Counted from the first letter of the stretch, positions 30,741 through 39,723 are shown. The stretch is DNA of 64,000 nt from Trabulsiella odontotermitis (GCF_001297775.1 NZ_LIFX01000006.1:248001-312000), one strand, 5' to 3'. The notes: generated by a model from the sequence alone, not told the origin. Translations and numbers: made by a program.

Positions 30741-32128
30741 TATGATTTCGCTCCTGTGTCCTGTCGGGCGCCGTTGCCCGTAGATTTACCTCTCACCACG
30801 TTGTAAATCACCAGAATGACGAACAGCGCGACGACAAGCCCGGTGATAGCCAGTGGCGAGAGATAACGCGCCAGATTACCGAGCAGGATCCCGACGGCAC
30901 CGAAATCCGCGTCGGAGAAGGTGGTATTAGCAAAGCCCAGCGCACCAAGTACCGGCAGCAGCAGAACCGGCAGGAAGGTGATCAGCAGACCGTTAGCAAA
31001 CGCGCCCAGCATCGCACCACGACGACCGCCGGTGGCGTTACCAAACACGCCCGCGGTCGCCCCGGTGAAGAAGTGTGGCACCACACCCGGCAGGATCAGC
31101 ACCAGTTTCATCTGCCCTAACAGGAAAAGCCCCACCAGCCCGCCAAGGAAGCTGAACAGAAAGCCGATCAACACCGCGTTAGGCGCATAGGGATAGACCA
31201 CCGGGCAATCCAGCGCCGGACGGGCGTTCGGCACCAGTTTTTCGGAAAAACCGGTAAATGCCGGAACGATTTCCGCGAGGATCAACCGCACGCCCTGCAG
31301 AATGATGAACACACCAGCAGCAAAAGTGATCGCCATGATAATGGCGTAAACCAGGTAGTTCTGACCGGCGCTGAGCTGGCCTTCGACATATTCGCGTCCG
31401 GCGCTCACCGCCATGATCAGGTAGATAATCATCATGGTGAGTGAAATGGAGATCGAACTGTCGCGCAGGAAGCTTAAGTTTTTCGGCAGGTTCATCTCTT
31501 CGGTAGAGCGGGAGCCCTTGCCGCACAGGCTGCCAATCCAGCCGGAAAGCACGTAACCGAGGGTACCGAAGTGACCGAACGCGATGTCATCGTTCCCGGT
31601 GATGCGCTTCATATAACGCTGCGCCAGCGCCGGGAAAAACGCCATCACCAGACCGAGGATCAGCGAACCGGTAAAGACCAGACCGACTCCTTCAAAGCCT
31701 GCCACCGTCAGGATCACACCAATCATGCACGCCATATAAAAGGTGTGATGGCCGGTGAGGAAGATGTATTTCAGTCGCGTAAAACGGGCGACGATGATGT
31801 TAGCCACCATCCCGAAGGCCATGATCAGCGCCGTCGATGCCCCGTATTTTTCCAGTGCAATGGACACGATCGCTTCATTATTCGGGATAATACCCTGAAT
31901 ATTAAACGCGTGTTCAAACATACCGCCTAACGGATTTAACGAACCCACTAATACGGAGGCGCCACCCCCCAGAACAATAAACCCAAGAATAGTTTTAATG
32001 GTGCCTTTAATGACATCAGAAATGGATTTCTTTTGCGCAACGAGACCAATTAACGCAATTAACCCCACCAGTACAGAGGGCACCTTTAAAATATCAACAA
32101 CAAAATTCAGCGTTTCAAGGATAAACAT
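30740..32128 (-). CDS. PTS EIIC component, ascorbate (UlaA/SgaT) type
   Basis: Polytopic permease of the phosphotransferase system, about 462 aa with 10 or more helices, resembling UlaA in length and landmarks (KGTIKTILGFIVL, LTGHHTFYMACMIGV, IILQGVRLILAEIVPAFTGFSEKLVPNARPALDCPVVYPYAPNAVLIGF, GVVPHFFTGATAGVFGNATGGRRGA). It should import a sugar with phosphorylation by the EIIB next door. Start 32128 (MFILETLNF) has GAGG five bases upstream and aligns with the UlaA start. An alternative ATG at 32149 overlaps the EIIB stop but has no ribosome binding site. The substrate is not known from sequence. Confidence 0.88.
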   Translation of the reverse strand: MFILETLNFVVDILKVPSVLVGLIALIGLVAQKKSISDVIKGTIKTILGFIVLGGGASVLVGSLNPLGGMFEHAFNIQGIIPNNEAIVSIALEKYGASTALIMAFGMVANIIVARFTRLKYIFLTGHHTFYMACMIGVILTVAGFEGVGLVFTGSLILGLVMAFFPALAQRYMKRITGNDDIAFGHFGTLGYVLSGWIGSLCGKGSRSTEEMNLPKNLSFLRDSSISISLTMMIIYLIMAVSAGREYVEGQLSAGQNYLVYAIIMAITFAAGVFIILQGVRLILAEIVPAFTGFSEKLVPNARPALDCPVVYPYAPNAVLIGFLFSFLGGLVGLFLLGQMKLVLILPGVVPHFFTGATAGVFGNATGGRRGAMLGAFANGLLITFLPVLLLPVLGALGFANTTFSDADFGAVGILLGNLARYLSPLAITGLVVALFVILVIYNVVRGKSTGNGARQDTGAKS

Positions 32129-32148
32129 ATCCGCCTCGCTTATTGACA

Positions 32149-32421
32149 TTATTGTTTGTTAAAATAATCGCTCAGTTTTGCTTCGAGCTCGTTGATATCG
32201 ATAATATTATTGAGCACCACCAGTTGATGGTCCGGGACGCTGGCGCTGGCGGCGATATCCTTTGCCATCACAAACAGGTCAGCCGCACCGGGAGTGGCAG
32301 AGGAAAGATCGGAGTGTTCTACCTCAGCCTCAATATTTATTTTCTTGAGTACTTTTTTAATATTCATTTCGACCATAAAACTGCTGCCCAGGCCGGAGCC
32401 GCAAATCGCCATGATTTTCAT
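32149..32421 (-). CDS. PTS EIIB component, ascorbate/lactose type
   Basis: 90-aa cytoplasmic phosphocarrier with the phosphocysteine loop CGSGLGSS (Cys7) right after the first strand, as in UlaB/GatB proteins. It receives phosphate from EIIA and donates it to the sugar during EIIC transport. Start 32421 (MKIMAIC) is supported by AAGGTG seven bases upstream; a longer reading adds residues unlike the family. Confidence 0.9.
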   Translation of the reverse strand: MKIMAICGSGLGSSFMVEMNIKKVLKKINIEAEVEHSDLSSATPGAADLFVMAKDIAASASVPDHQLVVLNNIIDINELEAKLSDYFNKQ

Positions 32422-32501
32422 TATTGTCACCTTTTTTGGGTAGAGTACGAGTACACGACGCAATAACGCGTCATGAAATCATTGTCGGGTACGGGTCTGA
32501 A

Positions 32502-32945
32502 TCAGAAGCGTGAAATAATTGTTTTTATTTCCTCCTGGCTTTTTGCCTGATGTAATTGCAGTAAATCATCCTCACTTGAGAATAACTCGGCGAGCGCTGA
32601 GATCATTTCAATATGGCTGTGACTGTCGGGCGCTGCCAGCATCACAATCACGTCGACCGGATCGAATTCCCCCGCCCCGAACGACACCCCCTGTTTTAGT
32701 TTCAGCAGGGACAATCCCATCCCTCTGGCGCCTTCTTCGGGACGCGCATGCGGCATCGCCAGCCCCGGCGCCAGCACGTAATACGGCCCGAGTTTCTGAT
32801 GCTGCGCGATGATTGCGGTCACGTAGTCGGGCGTGATGGTTCCATTATCCAGCAGCGGACGGGCGCAGAGCTCAACCGCCTGCTTCCAGTCAGCGACCGA
32901 CTCCTCAAGTAACATCGTCCCGTCATGGATCCACTGACTTAGCAT
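32502..32945 (-). CDS. PTS EIIA component, fructose/ascorbate type (PTS-EIIA-2)
   Basis: 147-aa phosphocarrier that accepts phosphate from HPr. Active-site His66 lies in LAPGLAMPHARPEEGA, the hallmark of the type-2 EIIA fold (UlaC, MtlA-EIIA). First gene of the operon EIIA-EIIB-EIIC-TktN-TktC, preceded by GGAGAA and by a CRP-type promoter. There is an 80-bp gap before EIIB. Confidence 0.92.
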   Translation of the reverse strand: MLSQWIHDGTMLLEESVADWKQAVELCARPLLDNGTITPDYVTAIIAQHQKLGPYYVLAPGLAMPHARPEEGARGMGLSLLKLKQGVSFGAGEFDPVDVIVMLAAPDSHSHIEMISALAELFSSEDDLLQLHQAKSQEEIKTIISRF

Positions 32946-32978
32946 TCCGTTCTCCTTTCACTAACAAGGTGAACAAAC

Positions 32979-32984
32979 TTTATG
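32979..32984 (-). promoter_or_regulatory. Candidate -10 for the PTS-transketolase operon
   Basis: Minus-strand CATAAA, preceded by TG (TGCATAAA). A start near 32971 would place the CRP site centre about 40 bp upstream, the spacing of a class II CRP-activated promoter. Confidence 0.5.
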
Positions 32985-33003
32985 CAAGGGTGAGGCGACT
33001 AAC

Positions 33004-33019
33004 CGTGATGATAATCACA
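33004..33019. promoter_or_regulatory. CRP-cAMP binding site
   Basis: CGTGA-TGATAA-TCACA, one mismatch from TGTGA-N6-TCACA, centred at 33011.5 upstream of the PTS operon. Confidence 0.7.
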
Positions 33020-33020
33020 A

Positions 33021-33034
33021 AGATAGCGCTACCA
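33021..33034. promoter_or_regulatory. Operator O1 for LacI-family regulator
   Basis: AGATAGCGCTACCA, an imperfect copy (12 of 14) of the perfect palindrome O2 and adjacent to the CRP site. The central GCGC dyad is typical of LacI-family operators. Confidence 0.65.
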
Positions 33035-33055
33035 AAAAATCACACCACAAAATTG

Positions 33056-33069
33056 TGATAGCGCTATCA
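33056..33069. promoter_or_regulatory. Operator O2 (perfect palindrome) for LacI-family regulator
   Basis: TGATAGCGCTATCA is its own reverse complement. It lies 35 bp centre-to-centre from O1 and just upstream of a TACAAT hexamer (33073-33078) that could be the -10 of the regulator gene, so it probably gives autorepression. Confidence 0.75.
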
Positions 33070-33161
33070 AAATACAATCATTGCGCAATTACGCAGCAAA
33101 AAGAGGGATTTCCGGCGTATACTGCATGCACTTTATGTTGTGATTTCAGTCAGGATGAAGC

Positions 33162-34181
33162 ATGTCACTTACCCGAAAACGTCGTAGTACTGGCAAAGTC
33201 ACCCTTGCGGATGTCGCGCAACTTGCCGGTGTGGGAACGATGACGGTGTCCCGAGCGCTGCGCACGCCTGAACAGGTCTCCGACAAGCTACGAGAAAAAA
33301 TTGAAGCGGCGGTCGAGACGCTGGGTTATATGCCCAATCTCGCCGCCAGCGCCCTCGCCTCCGCCTCGTCATGGACGATTGCAATGGTGGTGCCGAATCT
33401 TGGCGAGTCAGGCTGCTCGGAAATGTTCGCCGGGCTGCAGGAAGTGTTACAGCCCGCCGGGTATCAGATCATGCTGGCGGAGTCGCGTCATCGTGTCGAA
33501 CAGGAAGAAAAACTACTGGAGACGCTGCTGGCGTCCAACATTGCCGCGGCGGTGCTGCTGAGCGTAGAGCACAGTGACACGGTGCGCCAGTGGCTGAAAA
33601 ACGCCTCGATTCCAGTGATTGAAATGGGCGCGACCCGCGCCGATCCTATCGATATGAACATCGGTATCGACAACGTCGCCGCCATGTTTGAACTGACACA
33701 AACCGTCATTCAGCGCGGCTATCAGAACATCGGTCTGCTGTGCGCCAATCAGGAACAGTGGATTTTCCAGCAGCATCTTCAGGGCTGGTACAAAGCCATG
33801 ATGCGCCACCATATGTCGCCGAACCGGGTGATCAACGCTGCCGAGCCGCCGACGTTCTCCACGGGTGCGGCGCAGTTGCCGGAGTTTATTCTGGCCTGGC
33901 CGGAACTGGATGCGCTGGTCTGCGTGTCGGATGAACTGGCGTGTGGGGCGCTGTATGAATGTCAGCGTCGGCGCATTAAAGTGCCGGACGACTTAGCGAT
34001 TGTGGGATTTGGCGACAGCGACGTCAGCCGGGTGTGCCAGCCGCCGCTGACCACCATGGCGGTTCCGCACCGCAAAATTGGCGTCGAAGCCGGACGCGCC
34101 CTGCTGGCGCGCCTGAATGACGGGAACTGGACGCAGCGTGCGCCTATCGCGTCAAAACTGTGTCTGCGCGATAGCTGCTGA
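33162..34181 (+). CDS. LacI/GalR-family transcriptional regulator of the PTS-transketolase operon
   Basis: 339-aa repressor-type regulator. The N-terminal helix-turn-helix (about residues 14-35, VTLADVAQLAGVGTMTVSRALR) and hinge helix (YMPNLAASALAS) are followed by a periplasmic-binding-protein-like domain most like GntR/IdnR of gluconate control. It is divergent from the PTS operon across 216 bp holding two operator palindromes and a CRP site, so it almost certainly controls it. Start ATG 33162 has AGGATG upstream. It ends 4 bp from the convergent yfcD stop with no visible terminator. Confidence 0.9.
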   Translation: MSLTRKRRSTGKVTLADVAQLAGVGTMTVSRALRTPEQVSDKLREKIEAAVETLGYMPNLAASALASASSWTIAMVVPNLGESGCSEMFAGLQEVLQPAGYQIMLAESRHRVEQEEKLLETLLASNIAAAVLLSVEHSDTVRQWLKNASIPVIEMGATRADPIDMNIGIDNVAAMFELTQTVIQRGYQNIGLLCANQEQWIFQQHLQGWYKAMMRHHMSPNRVINAAEPPTFSTGAAQLPEFILAWPELDALVCVSDELACGALYECQRRRIKVPDDLAIVGFGDSDVSRVCQPPLTTMAVPHRKIGVEAGRALLARLNDGNWTQRAPIASKLCLRDSC

Positions 34182-34185
34182 CGGT

Positions 34186-34731
34186 TTACTCCGCTTCCTC
34201 GGCCTTCGCCGTTTCACTGCTGGCGTTGCGGCTCATCCAGAGCGCCAGTGCTTTCAGTGAGTCAGGGGTAAATTCATCACAACGAGCGGTGATCTCTTCC
34301 GGTGTCAGCCAGCATACTTCGCTGACTTCCTCTTCCTGCAGGGCAAACGGCCCGTGCGATACGCAGCTAAAAAGACTGCCCCACACGCGGCAGTTCTTGT
34401 CTTCAAAATAGAACTGACCGTGATCCGCAAACGGCACCCCGGCGATGCCAAGCTCTTCTTCCGCTTCACGACGCGCGGATTCCAGCAGTTGTTCATCGGC
34501 CTGCACCACGCCACCAGCGGTAGCATCCAGCATGCCAGGCATGAAATCCTTAATCTCGGTGCGGCGCTGCACCAGAATTTTCCCCATGCCGTCATGAACC
34601 ACAATGTAGGTGGCGCGATGGCGTAAACACTGCGCGCGCATCTGTGCGCGGCTGGCCTGCGCAATCACCTCATTGTCTTCACTCACGATATCCACCCATT
34701 CTGTGCTTGCCAAAGAACTCTGATCCACCAT
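34186..34731 (-). CDS. yfcD: Nudix hydrolase YfcD
   Basis: 181-aa Nudix protein. The full Nudix box runs from Gly74 to Ile96: Gly74, Glu80, Arg88-Glu89, Glu92-Glu93, Gly95. This is the metal-binding signature for cleaving nucleoside diphosphate-linked compounds. It resembles isopentenyl-diphosphate isomerase-type Nudix proteins; the substrate is unknown. Start ATG 34731 with AAGG seven bases upstream gives the E. coli-like N-terminus. Confidence 0.93.
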   Translation of the reverse strand: MVDQSSLASTEWVDIVSEDNEVIAQASRAQMRAQCLRHRATYIVVHDGMGKILVQRRTEIKDFMPGMLDATAGGVVQADEQLLESARREAEEELGIAGVPFADHGQFYFEDKNCRVWGSLFSCVSHGPFALQEEEVSEVCWLTPEEITARCDEFTPDSLKALALWMSRNASSETAKAEEAE

Positions 34732-34785
34732 CGGGAAACCTTCTGTCAAAGCGCTCTCACGGCGCGTTTTACGGTTGCGGGTAAG

Positions 34786-35337
34786 TTACGGGTTAATCGC
34801 TACCTGTGCAATAACCTGTTGGTCATTGAGTGCTAAAACCTGCAAATAATCGTCCTCCAGCATTCCGTAGCTGGCGACAAAACCCCCTTTCGGAATGCTG
34901 ACCGAGCCGGGATTGAAATGGATGACGTCGCCGCGTTTTTCCGCGACCGGAATATGAGTATGACCGGAAACCAGTACATCGCCAGCGGCAAGCGCCGGTG
35001 GGTTGTCCGGCCCATAGAGATGACCGTGGGTCAGAAACAGGCGCTGACGCCCGGTCAGCACCTGTTGCCAGGGGGCGGTAATGGGGAAATTCAGCAGCAT
35101 CTGATCGACTTCGCTGTCACAGTTGCCGCGTACAGCAATGATGCGTGATGCCTGCGCGTTCAGTTTTTCAGCGACGTCGGAGGGCGCATAGCCTTCCGGC
35201 AAGGCATTGCGCGGCCCGTGATACAGCAGGTCACCGAGCAATATCAGCCACTGCGCTCCGCTTTGCGCAAAGCGGTCAAGCATGCGCTCCGTGGCGGGCA
35301 ACGAACCGTGAATATCCGAGGCAAACATCAGTTTCAT
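34786..35337 (-). CDS. yfcE: Metallophosphodiesterase YfcE
   Basis: 183-aa calcineurin-like phosphodiesterase. Metal ligands are visible in order: SDIHG (Asp8, His10), LGDLLYHGPRN, RGNCDSEVD, LTHGH and SGHTH. E. coli YfcE is a manganese-dependent phosphodiesterase active on artificial substrates; the natural substrate is unknown. The start at 35337 (MKLMFASDIHG) is preceded by GGAG nine bases upstream; a GTG at 35352 sits on that site. Confidence 0.94.
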   Translation of the reverse strand: MKLMFASDIHGSLPATERMLDRFAQSGAQWLILLGDLLYHGPRNALPEGYAPSDVAEKLNAQASRIIAVRGNCDSEVDQMLLNFPITAPWQQVLTGRQRLFLTHGHLYGPDNPPALAAGDVLVSGHTHIPVAEKRGDVIHFNPGSVSIPKGGFVASYGMLEDDYLQVLALNDQQVIAQVAINP

Positions 35338-35389
35338 ACGCTTTTTCTCCACAAAAACCGCCTTATTTTAACGGATTTTTCGGAGCCTA

Positions 35390-36049
<660 letters not shown>

Positions 36050-36171
36050 CTATAGGGTTTTCTTTCACCATATCGCCTCTTTCGCACGCTGTCACTTGAT
36101 CAAAACTCACACTCTTCAATGAGCTTCTATACTCCTTGTTTCAACTCGTCGGCTTATTCACGGGAGTGATG

Positions 36172-36801
36172 ATGATTGACTTGTATTACGCGCCAACCCC
36201 CAACGGACACAAAATTGCCCTGTTCCTCGAAGAAGCAGAACTGACTTATCGCCTGATTCGGGTGGATATCAGCAAAGGCGAGCAGTTTCGCCCGGAGTTT
36301 CTTGAGGTGTCGCCCAATAACAAGATCCCGGCGATTGTCGATCATCTGCCGGTGGATGACGGTGCGCCGCTGAGTTTGTTCGAGTCGGGCGCGATTCTGC
36401 TCTATCTGGCGGAAAAAACAGGCAAGCTGCTCAGTCAGGAACCACGCGCACGGTTTACCACGCTGCAATGGCTGTTCTGGCAGGTGGGCGGTCTGGGGCC
36501 AATGCTGGGGCAGAATCACCACTTTAACCACTTCGCGCCGCAGCCGGTGCCGTATGCCATTGAACGTTTTCAGGTCGAGACGCAGCGCCTGTACAACGTG
36601 CTTAACAAACGGCTCGAAACCTCGCCGTGGATGGGCGGTGAAGAGTACAGCATTGCCGATATCGCCTGCTGGCCGTGGGTGAACGCGCATGTGCGCCAGC
36701 GTATTGATCTGGAAAACTTTCCGGCGGTAAAAAACTGGTTTGAGCGCATCCGCACCCGACCGGCAACCGTCCGGGCGCTGCAAAAAGCGCAAGCCGGATA
36801 A
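36172..36801 (+). CDS. yfcG: Disulfide-bond oxidoreductase YfcG (GST family)
   Basis: 209-aa Nu-class GST-like protein with glutathione-dependent disulfide reductase activity in E. coli. It has an N-terminal thioredoxin fold (MIDLYYAPTPNGHKIALFLEEA; NNKIPAIVDH; LFESGAILLYLAEKTG) and a helical C-terminal domain with QWLFWQVGGLGPMLGQNHHFNHFAP. Start 36172 has GGGAG five bases upstream; an adjacent ATG at 36169 is too close to it. It is a few residues shorter at the C-terminus than E. coli. Confidence 0.93.
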   Translation: MIDLYYAPTPNGHKIALFLEEAELTYRLIRVDISKGEQFRPEFLEVSPNNKIPAIVDHLPVDDGAPLSLFESGAILLYLAEKTGKLLSQEPRARFTTLQWLFWQVGGLGPMLGQNHHFNHFAPQPVPYAIERFQVETQRLYNVLNKRLETSPWMGGEEYSIADIACWPWVNAHVRQRIDLENFPAVKNWFERIRTRPATVRALQKAQAG

Positions 36802-36845
36802 GATGATGTATCATGGCGGCAACCATGCTACAGAGGAAGCCTGCA

Positions 36846-37208
36846 ATGTCTCAGCCAGACGCCATGATTCGTATTAAAAACCTGCGCTTGCGTACTTTTA
36901 TCGGCATCAAGGAAGAGGAGATCGCCAATCGTCAGGATGTGATAGTCAATGTCGTGATCCACTACCCTGCCGACAAAGCGCGTAACAGCGAAGACATTAA
37001 TGATGCGCTGAATTACCGCACGATCACCAAAAGTATTATCCGGCACATTGAAGATAACCGTTTCTCATTGCTGGAAAAATTAACTCAGGATGTGCTCGAC
37101 ATCGCACGCGAACATCACTGGGTCACTTATGCTGAAGTAGAGATCGACAAACTTCATGCGCTGCGGTACGCCGATTCGGTTTCCATGACGATGAGCTGGC
37201 GACGTTAA
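36846..37208 (+). CDS. folX: Dihydroneopterin triphosphate 2'-epimerase FolX
   Basis: 120-aa member of the DHNA-aldolase/epimerase tunnel-fold family. It epimerises dihydroneopterin triphosphate to the monapterin form used for tetrahydromonapterin. [15 protein letters not shown] and [11 protein letters not shown] are family landmarks, and [18 protein letters not shown] ends the protein. Start ATG 36846 follows AGAGGAAG. It lies 18 bp before yfcH and is probably cotranscribed. Confidence 0.95.
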   Translation: MSQPDAMIRIKNLRLRTFIGIKEEEIANRQDVIVNVVIHYPADKARNSEDINDALNYRTITKSIIRHIEDNRFSLLEKLTQDVLDIAREHHWVTYAEVEIDKLHALRYADSVSMTMSWRR

Positions 37209-37226
37209 GCGCAACCGGGAGGTTGC

Positions 37227-38120
37227 ATGAAAATTCTAATCACCGGTGGTACCGGACTCATTGGACGCTATCTGATCCCCCGGCTGTTCGCGCTGGGGCA
37301 TGATGTCACGGTGGTCACACGAAACCCGGAAAAGGCGCACAACCTGCTGGGAGATCGTGTTGCGCTGTGGAAAGGGCTCGACGAACGACAGAATCTGGAT
37401 GGCATCGACGCGGTTATCAATCTCGCCGGTGAACCCATTGCGGATAAACGCTGGACTGACGAACAAAAGCAACGGCTCTGCAACAGCCGCTGGCACATCA
37501 CCCAGAAGCTGGTCGACCTGTTTCATGCCAGCGAAACGCCGCCGGCGGTGCTGATTAGCGGTTCAGCCGCCGGTTATTATGGCGATCTCGGAGAAGTGGT
37601 GGTCACGGAAGAAGAACCGCCGCACAACGAATTTACTCATAAGCTCTGCGCCCGCTGGGAGCAAATCGCCAGTGGCGCGCAAAGCGACCGCACCCGCGTT
37701 TGCCTGCTGCGTACCGGCGTGGTGCTGGCCCCCAAAGGCGGGATCCTCGCGAAAATGCTACCGCTTTTCAGACTCGGCCTCGGCGGCCCGATGGGTAACG
37801 GCAGGCAATATCTGGCGTGGATCCACATCGACGATATGGTGAACGGCATTCTCTGGCTGCTGGACAACGATCTGCGTGGCCCGTTCAACATGGTATCGCC
37901 CTACCCGGTGCGTAATGAGCAGTTCGCCCACACGCTGGGTCATGTGCTGCACCGCGCGGCCGTTTTGCGCGCGCCAGCCACCGCAATACGCCTGATGATG
38001 GGAGAATCCTCCGTGCTGGTACTTGGTGGTCAACGTGCGCTGCCAAAACGGCTGGAAGAAGCTGGCTTCGCGTTCCGCTGGTATGACTTAGAAGAAGCCC
38101 TGTCAGATGTGGTGGGTTGA
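37227..38120 (+). CDS. yfcH: SDR-like epimerase family protein YfcH
   Basis: 297-aa NAD(P)-binding Rossmann protein of the TIGR01777/SDR39U1 type. The nucleotide-binding motif [11 protein letters not shown] is at residues 6-16, followed by [13 protein letters not shown], a [13 protein letters not shown] active-site-like segment, and the C-terminal DUF1731-type region ([20 protein letters not shown]). Function unknown. GGGAGG lies upstream of the ATG. Confidence 0.93.
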   Translation: MKILITGGTGLIGRYLIPRLFALGHDVTVVTRNPEKAHNLLGDRVALWKGLDERQNLDGIDAVINLAGEPIADKRWTDEQKQRLCNSRWHITQKLVDLFHASETPPAVLISGSAAGYYGDLGEVVVTEEEPPHNEFTHKLCARWEQIASGAQSDRTRVCLLRTGVVLAPKGGILAKMLPLFRLGLGGPMGNGRQYLAWIHIDDMVNGILWLLDNDLRGPFNMVSPYPVRNEQFAHTLGHVLHRAAVLRAPATAIRLMMGESSVLVLGGQRALPKRLEEAGFAFRWYDLEEALSDVVG

Positions 38121-38177
38121 TTGCGCGCAACGGGCTCATGATACAGTGAAAGGCCAACGCATCAGAATGGCGACGTT

Positions 38178-38687
38178 ATGGCGATAATCACCACCACCCG
38201 GCTTATCCTTTCACCCTTCCAGACCACCGACTGGCGTTTTTTTCGTGCGCTGCGCGAAGACCCGTCGGTGATGCGCTATATCGCCAGCATCGCGCCGGAA
38301 AAAGATAACCGCCTGCTGTTCGCCACCCGCCTGAACGCGCCGCATACCTTTGTGGTCCGCACCCATGACGACCCAACCGCACTGGGCGATATCGGCCTGA
38401 AAATCAGCCCGCAGTACCGTGAAGAGGCGGATATTGGTTATATGTTTATCCCACAGGCGCAGGGGAAAGGCATTGCCAGCGAAGCGGTGCGCGCGCTCTG
38501 CGAATACGCCTTTACTCAGGCGGGCATCAAGGCGCTCAATGCCTGGGTGCTGGCCGATAATATTGGCTCAGTGCGCGTGCTGGAGAAGTGCGGTTTCGTG
38601 CGTACGCAGATGCTGGAAAAGGCGTACGAGATTGACGGCGTGCACTATGACGACTGGGTGTATCGCCTGGAAAGTACTGCATTTTAA
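38178..38687 (+). CDS. GNAT N-acetyltransferase (RimJ/RimL type)
   Basis: 169-aa acetyltransferase. It begins with the family signature TTRLILSPFQTTDWRFF and has an acetyl-CoA-binding segment IPQAQGKGIASEAVRALCEYAF (QGKGI loop, about residues 96-100). It ends with LNAWVLADNIGSVRVLEKCGFVRTQMLEKAYEI, which is typical of RimJ/RimL/SpeG-like enzymes that acetylate protein N-termini or small amines. The substrate is unknown. It replaces the yfcI/rpnB position of E. coli K-12. The ribosome binding site is weak. Confidence 0.85.
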   Translation: MAIITTTRLILSPFQTTDWRFFRALREDPSVMRYIASIAPEKDNRLLFATRLNAPHTFVVRTHDDPTALGDIGLKISPQYREEADIGYMFIPQAQGKGIASEAVRALCEYAFTQAGIKALNAWVLADNIGSVRVLEKCGFVRTQMLEKAYEIDGVHYDDWVYRLESTAF

Positions 38688-38848
38688 TCCCTTCATGACT
38701 GTCGCCGTATTCCTGAGATAACGCGTGGAATACGGCTCGCAAAAACGCAAAATTGCTCCCGTTGTTTCTGACCAAATGTGAAGTCGTTTCCGGAACGCTA
38801 AAAATCTTTAGCGATAAATGTTTCTCGCGTGATTAATTGCACTAACGG

Positions 38849-38866
38849 TGTTGACACACGTCAACA
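38849..38866. promoter_or_regulatory. 18-bp palindrome at the promoter of the HicA-like/HTH pair
   Basis: TGTTGACACACGTCAACA is an inverted repeat (TGTTGAC-ACAC-GTCAACA) that contains a perfect -35 hexamer TTGACA (38851-38856). The -10 17 bp on is weak (CACACT). Placement suits an autoregulatory operator for the downstream helix-turn-helix protein. Confidence 0.65.
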
Positions 38867-38896
38867 ATCACTTCACACTGCGCAGGAAACAAAACG

Positions 38897-39148
38897 ATGA
38901 AGGAACATCCAGACAAACATATTCGGGCGGCAATTCATTATGCGATTCTTCGCGGCTGGGTTTTCCACCCCGGCGGAAAAAGCGCTCACTGCTTTGGACG
39001 TTTATGCTGCAGCATACCGCAGCACAAGGAACATATGATGAGTGTCTGGTCCACACCGGGAAATTGCGTCAACCATGCCAGGCAGATCATGCGCATGGTG
39101 GATCGTTGCTCACCGGCGTGTACCGGTCATCAGGCTTATCAATTTTAA
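38897..39148 (+). CDS. Small HicA-like protein (putative toxin of a two-gene unit)
   Basis: 83-aa protein starting MKEHPDKHIRAAIHYAILRG. The layout helix (AIHYAILRGW) - strand (VFHPGGKSAHCFGRLCC) with His31 in GGKSAH, followed by a second strand and helix (SVWSTPGNCVNHARQIMRMV), recalls the dsRBD-like HicA mRNA-interferase fold, but similarity is weak and no family is assigned firmly. Start ATG 38897 has AGGAAA eight bases upstream. It is followed 14 bp later by a helix-turn-helix protein. I recall similar small proteins next to similar HTH proteins in other proteobacteria. Another frame is also open through this stretch, but it has no ribosome binding site. Confidence 0.7.
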   Translation: MKEHPDKHIRAAIHYAILRGWVFHPGGKSAHCFGRLCCSIPQHKEHMMSVWSTPGNCVNHARQIMRMVDRCSPACTGHQAYQF

Positions 39149-39162
39149 AGGAGTTATCCGCT

Positions 39163-39723
39163 ATGCCATTGTTTAACTTCACCCTGACGCTTTCAGGCGT
39201 GACCAACTGCACCCCGGGGCTAGAAGATGCCCTGTTCGCGAATGGCTGTGACGATGCGTTGGTGTGCTTTTATGGCACTTCAGTGTATCTGGAGTTCGAT
39301 CGTGAAAGCGAAACGTTGAGCAGCGCCATTCTGTCTGCTGTCCATGACATTGAATCTGCGGGCATTGCTGCCCGTGTGGAGTCGGTTGACACAACGTTGG
39401 TCGGGCTCAGCGATATCGCAGAACGAACCGGGCTTTCCCGCCAGGCTGTTGCATTGCTGAAAGATGGCGCACGAGGCCGCGGTCAGTTTCCCGCCCCGGT
39501 ACAGCGCGTGAAGGGCAATTCGCCGCTCTGGAGCTGGCGTAAAGTGGTGGAATGGCTGGTGAGTGAAAACCGTATTGTGGAGGACTCGCCGCTGGTGGCA
39601 AATGCTCGCGTACTTGACAGCCTCAATCTGGCGCTACAGTTGCGCTCGTCGATGGAAGCGCAAAGCATTCTGCATTACGTCAAGCAACTCGAACGAAACC
39701 GCTCCCGCAGTCAGAAAGAATAG
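39163..39723 (+). CDS. Helix-turn-helix protein, putative antitoxin/regulator
   Basis: 186 aa. The N-terminal domain (about 1-76, FNFTLTLSGVTNCTPGLEDALF ... VYLEFDRE) is a compact alpha/beta unit, followed by a helix-turn-helix (about 79-100, LVGLSDIAERTGLSRQAVALLKDG) and a helical C-terminus (about 125-186). The start at 39163 is supported by AAGGAG nine bases upstream; upstream in-frame codons overlap the small gene in another frame and are rejected. Position directly after a small HicA-like protein, with an operator-like palindrome at their promoter, suggests an antitoxin that represses the pair. Function not shown. Confidence 0.75.
   Translation: MPLFNFTLTLSGVTNCTPGLEDALFANGCDDALVCFYGTSVYLEFDRESETLSSAILSAVHDIESAGIAARVESVDTTLVGLSDIAERTGLSRQAVALLKDGARGRGQFPAPVQRVKGNSPLWSWRKVVEWLVSENRIVEDSPLVANARVLDSLNLALQLRSSMEAQSILHYVKQLERNRSRSQKE

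Noticed and set aside
28967-34181. Ascorbate (ula) operon
   Set aside because: EIIA, EIIB and EIIC are of the ascorbate type, but the ulaD/E/F/G catabolic genes are absent and a split transketolase replaces them.
38848-39162. Longer N-terminal extension of the HTH gene
   Set aside because: The extension overlaps the 83-aa gene in another frame and has no ribosome binding site; AAGGAG supports the start at 39163.
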